A DNA stretch of 64,000 nt, taken from DASXAI01 sp963728985. GTDB lineage: Bacteria > Actinomycetota > Acidimicrobiia > Acidimicrobiales > Ilumatobacteraceae. This document shows, piece by piece, positions 59,362 to 64,000 of the stretch. A model generated the notes under the pieces. The model saw nothing but the letters and a program-made list of their open reading frames with translations. It was not told the origin of the DNA and ran no database searches. Within the stretch, counting starts at the first letter, position 1, and every line of letters begins with the position of its first letter. The position numbers and the translations under genes are program-made. The DNA is taken from the NCBI GenBank assembly GCA_963728985.1, contig CAVSME010000003.1, forward strand, positions 124,001-188,000. Direction: 5' to 3'.

Positions 59362-62300
59362 ATGAGCGACACGGCACGACTCGGCGGTCGCAGGGCCAAC
59401 CAGCGCCTGCTGGGTCCCGGTCTCGCCCGGCTCCCGATGCCGTTGCCGGACGAGGTCGGCCGGCCGCGACTCCTCGACCAACTCGACGCCCGGTGGCAAT
59501 ACCCCGTCACGGTGATCCAGGCGGCGGCCGGGTTCGGGAAGTCGACGCTGCTGGCCCAAGCCATCCGGGCGAACGCCGTCGAGCCGCGGGGCATCGACGT
59601 GTGGCACGCCTGCGTCCCCGGTGACGTCGATGGCGACGTGCTCGGTCCGGCGCTGCTCGAGGTGCTCGGGGCGCCGAACCGCTCTCACGATCCGGCGACG
59701 CAGATCGCCGACACCATCGGCGCGTACGCCCCGATCGACGTGAGCCTCGTGCTCGACGACGCCCACGAGGTACGGCCGGGCTCGTCAGGCGCGGACCTGA
59801 TCGATCGCCTGCTGCGCCGCCTTCCCGACAACGGCCACCTCGTCCTTGCCGCCCGGCACGCCCCGTCCATTCGACTCTCGCGCCTGCGTGCAGCGGATCG
59901 GCTCGTCGTGATCACGCAGGACGATCTGCTGTTCACCCCGGACGAGACGTCGGCCATCGCTCGTCAGCTCGGCCGCCAGCCGGCGACGGCCATCGCCCTT
60001 GGCGGTTGGCCCGCGCTCGTGCGGCTGGCGTTGGCGGTCGGGCCGGAGGTGGCGATCGACTTCGCGCAGGAGGAGGTGTTGAGCAACGTCACCGCCGCGC
60101 AGCGCCGAGCCCTCTTCGCCCTGTCGAACCTCGGCTACGCCGACGGTGACCGGGTGGCTCGCGTGATCGGTGCCGACGTCGACCTCGACCTGCTGGCGCG
60201 GACGGTCCCGCTGGTCTCCCACACCGAGGGCGGGCTGTTCCGCGCCCATGACCTCTGGACCGAGGCGCTCCTGCGGGTGCTCCCTCCTGGCGACGTCGTC
60301 GACCTGCGGACGCGCGTGCTGGCCGAGCTCGTCGCCGGCGGCGACCTGGCCCGGGCCGGCACCCTCGCGATGGCTCACGACGACGTGGACGCGCTGGCCC
60401 GGATCGCCCAGGAGGTCGTGCGCCGCAACATCGCCGCGCTGCCGATCGACATGGTGCGGCCGTGGAGGGACGTGCTCGGCCGCACTCGACCGGACGCGCC
60501 GGAGACGAAGCTCCTGAGCGCGGCGCTGCGCCAGGCGCTCGACTTCGCCGACCGGCGGGCCGACGTCGACGCCGACGAGGCCGCCGCCGGGTTCCGTCAT
60601 CGCAACGACCCCGATGGCGAGACCGCGGCCGTCGTCGTCGCCACGATCGGCTCGTACATGCGGGGCGACGTCGTGCGGCTCGTCGAGCTGGCCCGGCGGG
60701 CGGGCAAGATCCCCGGCTCGCGCGACCACCCGACGATCGACGTCGCGTTCCGGGCCATCGCCGCCATCGGCGCCGAGATGCGCGGCGACGTCGCGCAGGC
60801 GCTCGAAGAGCTGCGCGATGCGCCCTTCGATCTCTTGCCGCCATCGATCAGGAGCTCGATGAGTCGGCTCCTCGTCCACTGCCTGCTCCTCGGCGGGCGG
60901 GCCCACGAGGCGGTCGAGGTGGCACGGCACCTGCTCACGATCACCAGCGATCGGGCGACGCGCTACCTGTGGGCGATCGCGCGGTGGATGTCGGGTGAGC
61001 CCCGCGAGCTCCTCGCCCTGAACCGCACGTCGGTCGACTTCCCGGCGGTCACGTCGCGCGATGAGTACGTCCGCCGGACCGTCGTGGCGGCGATGCTGGC
61101 GTCGACCGGCCGGCGCGACGAGGTCCACCGGCTGGTCGAGGGCACCCCGTCGGCCTATCAGCCGGTCGACGCGCGCGACGCCGTGCTGGAAGCCGTGGCC
61201 AGGGCGCTGTGCGCCATCGTCGACCACGACGAAGCACTGGCGGCCCAGCTGCTCACCGATGTCGCTACCGCCCACGCCGCCAGCCCCATCCTGGACCAGC
61301 ACCTCCGCCGCTTCTTCGCCCTCTGCTACGTGCTCGAACCCGCCATCCGCGGGCAGTGGGAGCGGGCGGAGATGGGGCCGACGCACGAGGAGATCAGGAA
61401 CGCCAGCCGGTGGTTGGTCGAGCTGCGCGCCGGTCGCCGGGTGGACGCCGCCGGGCTCGACCCGGCGCGGGTCTTCACCGCCTTCCCGCTGTCGTGGTCG
61501 GTCGAGCTGGCGACCCGGTTGCACGCCGGCCGCCACGCCAGCGGAGCCGTGCTGGCCGAGTGGCTCGTGAACCAGGTGCCCGAACCGGCCCGGGTGGAGC
61601 TCCGGTACCTCACCGGCGTCTCCGGCGCCGTCGGTCGGGCCGCCGCCGATCTGCTCGCTCACCTGCCGGCGGTGCCGGCGCGACAGCTCGAGATCTCCGT
61701 GCTTGGTCCACTCGTGGTGGCCTTCGACGGCGCTCCGGTGGCCGCGCCCGAGCTGCGCCGCACGCGCGTGCGCGCCCTCCTGACCTTGCTCGTGGTGCAC
61801 GGCACCCTGACGCGCGACACAGTCACGGAGTTTCTGTGGCCCGATCACGACGCCGCCGCCGGCGCCCGCAACCTGCGGGTCACGCTGACCTACCTCCGCC
61901 AGCTCCTCGAGCCCGAGCGGCCTTCCGGCGAGGCGTCGTTCCACCTCCGCGCCGACGCCGGCACGGTCACCCTCCAGGCGTCAGACCACCTCACCGTCGA
62001 CCTGTGGGAGGTGCGCCGCCTGCGGCGGGATGCCGACCGCAGCCGGGACAGGGGCGACAGCGACCGCACCATCACCATGCTCGACGCGGCGACGGCGTGG
62101 TGGCGCGGCGAGCCGCTCGCCGACCTGGCCTTCGTCGCCGGGCAGGAGCACGAGGTCGAGCGCGTCCGGCTGATGCACCTCGACTCCCTCCTCGAGCTGA
62201 GCGAGCTGCGCCTCGTGCGCGGGCAGGTGGCGAGCGCCCTGGTCCACGCCGAGCGGGCGCTGGCCCTCGATCCCTACTCCGAGCGGGCCCACCGCCTGGC

Positions 62301-62448
62301 CATCGCCGCCGCGCTGCGTTCGCACGATCAGCAGCGCACGAACAGCGTGACCGAGCGGGCCCTGACGATGTTCGACGAGCTCGGGGTCGAGCCCGAGCCG
62401 GCCACCCGCATCCTGCTCCGTCACGTCAGCACCGCCCGCACGGCCTGA
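59362..62448 (+). CDS. MalT-like ATPase / BTAD-domain transcriptional regulator
   Basis: A 1028-aa regulator. Residues 30-330 form a STAND-type ATPase (P-loop GFGKST at 57-62; VSLVLDDAHEVRPG as Walker B), 350-760 a TPR-like helical region, ~775-870 an OmpR-like winged helix (ISVLGPLVVAFDGAPV, RTRVRALLTLLVVHGTL, NLRVTLTYLRQLL) and ~875-1028 a BTAD domain ending RALALDPYSERAHRLAIAA. The family (AfsR/SARP-like) activates secondary-metabolite or catabolic genes on ligand or ATP binding. ATG 59362 has Shine-Dalgarno AGGAGGAG. The target may be the PLP enzyme 57 bp downstream. Confidence 0.88.
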   Translation: MSDTARLGGRRANQRLLGPGLARLPMPLPDEVGRPRLLDQLDARWQYPVTVIQAAAGFGKSTLLAQAIRANAVEPRGIDVWHACVPGDVDGDVLGPALLEVLGAPNRSHDPATQIADTIGAYAPIDVSLVLDDAHEVRPGSSGADLIDRLLRRLPDNGHLVLAARHAPSIRLSRLRAADRLVVITQDDLLFTPDETSAIARQLGRQPATAIALGGWPALVRLALAVGPEVAIDFAQEEVLSNVTAAQRRALFALSNLGYADGDRVARVIGADVDLDLLARTVPLVSHTEGGLFRAHDLWTEALLRVLPPGDVVDLRTRVLAELVAGGDLARAGTLAMAHDDVDALARIAQEVVRRNIAALPIDMVRPWRDVLGRTRPDAPETKLLSAALRQALDFADRRADVDADEAAAGFRHRNDPDGETAAVVVATIGSYMRGDVVRLVELARRAGKIPGSRDHPTIDVAFRAIAAIGAEMRGDVAQALEELRDAPFDLLPPSIRSSMSRLLVHCLLLGGRAHEAVEVARHLLTITSDRATRYLWAIARWMSGEPRELLALNRTSVDFPAVTSRDEYVRRTVVAAMLASTGRRDEVHRLVEGTPSAYQPVDARDAVLEAVARALCAIVDHDEALAAQLLTDVATAHAASPILDQHLRRFFALCYVLEPAIRGQWERAEMGPTHEEIRNASRWLVELRAGRRVDAAGLDPARVFTAFPLSWSVELATRLHAGRHASGAVLAEWLVNQVPEPARVELRYLTGVSGAVGRAAADLLAHLPAVPARQLEISVLGPLVVAFDGAPVAAPELRRTRVRALLTLLVVHGTLTRDTVTEFLWPDHDAAAGARNLRVTLTYLRQLLEPERPSGEASFHLRADAGTVTLQASDHLTVDLWEVRRLRRDADRSRDRGDSDRTITMLDAATAWWRGEPLADLAFVAGQEHEVERVRLMHLDSLLELSELRLVRGQVASALVHAERALALDPYSERAHRLAIAAALRSHDQQRTNSVTERALTMFDELGVEPEPATRILLRHVSTARTA

Positions 62449-62505
62449 TCCGCCGGCGCCTGGCTAACGCCTCGCTAGCGCGGCGCTGTCACGGTTCGGG
62501 ACACT

Positions 62506-64000
62506 ATGCCCGCCACGCTCGCGAGCCACGACGTGATCCCGTCTGCGTACCGGCTCGACGAGCTGGAGGCGGCGGAGCAGGCCTTCACCGGCCGCTTCCC
62601 CGGGTTCGACCCCAACGGGAGCTTCGCCCGGTTGCGGCGGGTCGAGTACGGCCGCCTCGACGCCGGTGGGCAGGTGTACCTCGACTACACCGGCGGCGGC
62701 GTGCACGCCGCCAGCCAGATCGAGGCCCACAGCGAGCTGCTGCGGACCGCCGTGCTCGGCAACCCGCATTCGAACAACCCCACGTCGCTGGCCGCCACCG
62801 CGCTCGTGGAGACCACCAGGGACCAGGTGTGCGAGTTCTTCCACGCCCCGCCCGAGGACTACCTGTGCGTGTTCACGGCGAACGCCACGGGAGCCCTGAG
62901 GTTGGTCGGCGAGTCGTACCGGTTCGCACCGGGCGGCGCGTTCGCGCTCACGTTCGACAACCACAACTCGGTGAACGGCATCCGGGAGTTCGCCCGCCAC
63001 CGCGGGGCCACCGTCAGGTACGTGCCGGTGATTGCTCCAGAGCTGCGCATCGACCGCGTGGCGATGACCCGGGCGCTGGCGACGGCCGACCGGTCGGCGG
63101 CGAACCTGCTCGCCTTCCCGGCCCAGTCGAACTTCTCCGGTGTCCAGCACCCGCTCGACCTCGTCGGAGAGGCCCACGAGGCGGGCTGGGACGTCTTGGT
63201 CGACGCCACCGCGTTCGCGCCGACGAACCGGTTCGACGTGGCGCGGATCCGCCCTGACTTCGCCGCCGTGTCCTTCTACAAGATCATGGGCTTCCCGACC
63301 GGCGTCGGTTGCCTGTTCGTGCGCCGCGACCGGGTGGAGCGCCTGTGCCGGCCGTGGTTCTCGGGCGGCACGGTCACGATCGCCTCCGTGCAGGGTGACG
63401 GCTACTACCTCCGTCCGGACGCGGGAGCGTTCGAGGACGGCACGGTCGACTACCTGAACATCCCCGCCGTCGGCGTCGGGCTGGCCTACCTCGAGCACGT
63501 CGGGCGCGACGCCGTCCACCGGCGCGTCTCGTGCCTCACCCGCTGGTTGCTCGACGCGCTGACCGGGCTGCGCCACCGCAGTGGCCGGCCCATGATCCAG
63601 ATCCACGGCCCGGCGGACTGCATCGATCGGGGCGGCACCATCGCCTTCCTCGTCCGTGACGCCGACGGCCGGGTGGTGGACGATCAGCGGATCGAGGAGC
63701 TGGCCAATCGTGCCCGCATCTCCCTGCGCACGGGCTGCTTCTGCAACCCGGGCGCGGGCGAGGTCGCCCACGGCCTCGGGCCGGACGAGATGGCGCGGTG
63801 GTTCGGGCGGTCCGAGGCGATGTCGTTCCTCGAGCTCCGCGATCGCCTGTGCCGCGAGCACGACCGCTCGATCTCGGCCGTTCGCATCTCGGTCGGGGTG
63901 GCCACCAACTTCGCCGATGTGTACCGCCTCGCATGCTTCCTGCAGGACTTCGTCGATCGCACCATCGACGACATCGGGGACACCGCCTTCCCGACGTCGC
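62506..64000 (+). CDS. Aminotransferase class V / MoCo-sulfurase-like PLP enzyme (runs off window)
   Basis: 498 codons are visible. Features: VYLDYTGGGVHAASQIEAHS, NPHSNNPTSLAAT, VLVDATAFAPTNRFDV (Asp for PLP pyridine N), SFYKIMGFPTGVGCLFV with the PLP lysine, and RTGCFCNPGAGEVAHGLGP, a C-x-C-N-P-G-A segment as in molybdenum-cofactor sulfurases and related cysteine desulfurases. It probably transfers sulfur or amino groups, but lacks the MOSC domain in the part seen. ATG at 62506, 57 bp after the regulator. Confidence 0.8.
   Translation, partial: MPATLASHDVIPSAYRLDELEAAEQAFTGRFPGFDPNGSFARLRRVEYGRLDAGGQVYLDYTGGGVHAASQIEAHSELLRTAVLGNPHSNNPTSLAATALVETTRDQVCEFFHAPPEDYLCVFTANATGALRLVGESYRFAPGGAFALTFDNHNSVNGIREFARHRGATVRYVPVIAPELRIDRVAMTRALATADRSAANLLAFPAQSNFSGVQHPLDLVGEAHEAGWDVLVDATAFAPTNRFDVARIRPDFAAVSFYKIMGFPTGVGCLFVRRDRVERLCRPWFSGGTVTIASVQGDGYYLRPDAGAFEDGTVDYLNIPAVGVGLAYLEHVGRDAVHRRVSCLTRWLLDALTGLRHRSGRPMIQIHGPADCIDRGGTIAFLVRDADGRVVDDQRIEELANRARISLRTGCFCNPGAGEVAHGLGPDEMARWFGRSEAMSFLELRDRLCREHDRSISAVRISVGVATNFADVYRLACFLQDFVDRTIDDIGDTAFPTS

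Noticed and set aside
1..64000. rRNA, tRNA, integrase, IS element, prophage or CRISPR array
   Set aside because: None seen: no transposase or integrase motif, no cloverleaf-like sequence noticed by eye, and no repeat-spacer pattern. A tRNAscan run would settle tRNAs.

Overview
The window is about 70% GC with densely packed, often ATGA/GTGA-overlapping genes. Its gene content points to an uncultured actinomycetote, most likely class Acidimicrobiia (Ilumatobacter/Microtrichales-like): LLM-class flavin/F420 oxidoreductases, CaiB/BaiF CoA transferases, D-aminoacylase-type amidohydrolases, P450 with ferredoxin, PHA synthase, and surface proteins built from 'RLLDTR...' repeats. This placement is inferred from gene content; there is no rRNA or tRNA in the window to confirm it.

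Layout. 1-6.1 kb: start of an APC permease, DUF2277 protein, serine hydrolase, TIGR03084-type protein, and a two-gene glycosyltransferase operon (GT2-GtrA plus GT39-like). 6.2-10.1 kb: a frameshifted sensor kinase abuts head-to-head a 5'-truncated APC permease fused to a USP-like and an OB-fold domain, followed by a frameshifted DUF4118 protein. 10.1-20.7 kb: acyl-CoA and storage metabolism (amidohydrolase, GNAT, PhaC with a small coiled-coil partner, acyl-CoA synthetase, hydrolase, biotin-dependent carboxyltransferase, two CoA transferases). 20.7-34.6 kb: a secreted protein of three 126-aa repeats, a PAS-GGDEF-EAL protein, a ketoacyl synthase, a STAS/HATPase/SpoIIE partner-switching operon ending in a degenerate EAL protein, an ECF sigma factor fused to a membrane anti-sigma module, a sortase fused to three surface repeats, and a decayed diguanylate cyclase.

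34.6-46.9 kb: nitronate monooxygenase, YciI protein, a branched-chain-type ABC transporter whose LivH, LivM and LivG are one 970-aa polypeptide next to LivF and a lipoprotein binding protein, then a degradative operon (LLM oxidoreductase and two hydrolases), an amidohydrolase and a DMT transporter. 46.9-64 kb: frameshifted FMN alpha-hydroxyacid oxidase with a divergent PadR regulator, D-aminoacylase/ferredoxin/P450 operon, a convergent operon with a selenoprotein, a Tat-lipoprotein ABC binding protein, MFS pump with a cyclase-fold protein, PPOX-fold protein, a MalT-like/BTAD regulator and a PLP enzyme that runs off the end.

The strongest discovery is a selenocysteine gene at 52771-53295 (minus). 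What looks like two short ORFs separated by a stop is one UGSC-family selenoprotein: the in-frame TGA lies in a GVGD-U-GSC context, and a 9-bp perfect hairpin with a GTT loop follows 10 nt downstream, as expected of a bacterial SECIS. It sits in an operon behind a conserved protein of unknown function and ahead of an enoyl-CoA hydratase. Other unexplained structure: two related ~50-bp palindromes with compensatory changes, each between convergent genes; a 48-bp repeat present twice; and several unusual domain fusions. At least four genes carry single-base frameshifts, which may be sequencing or assembly errors in a metagenome-derived contig.
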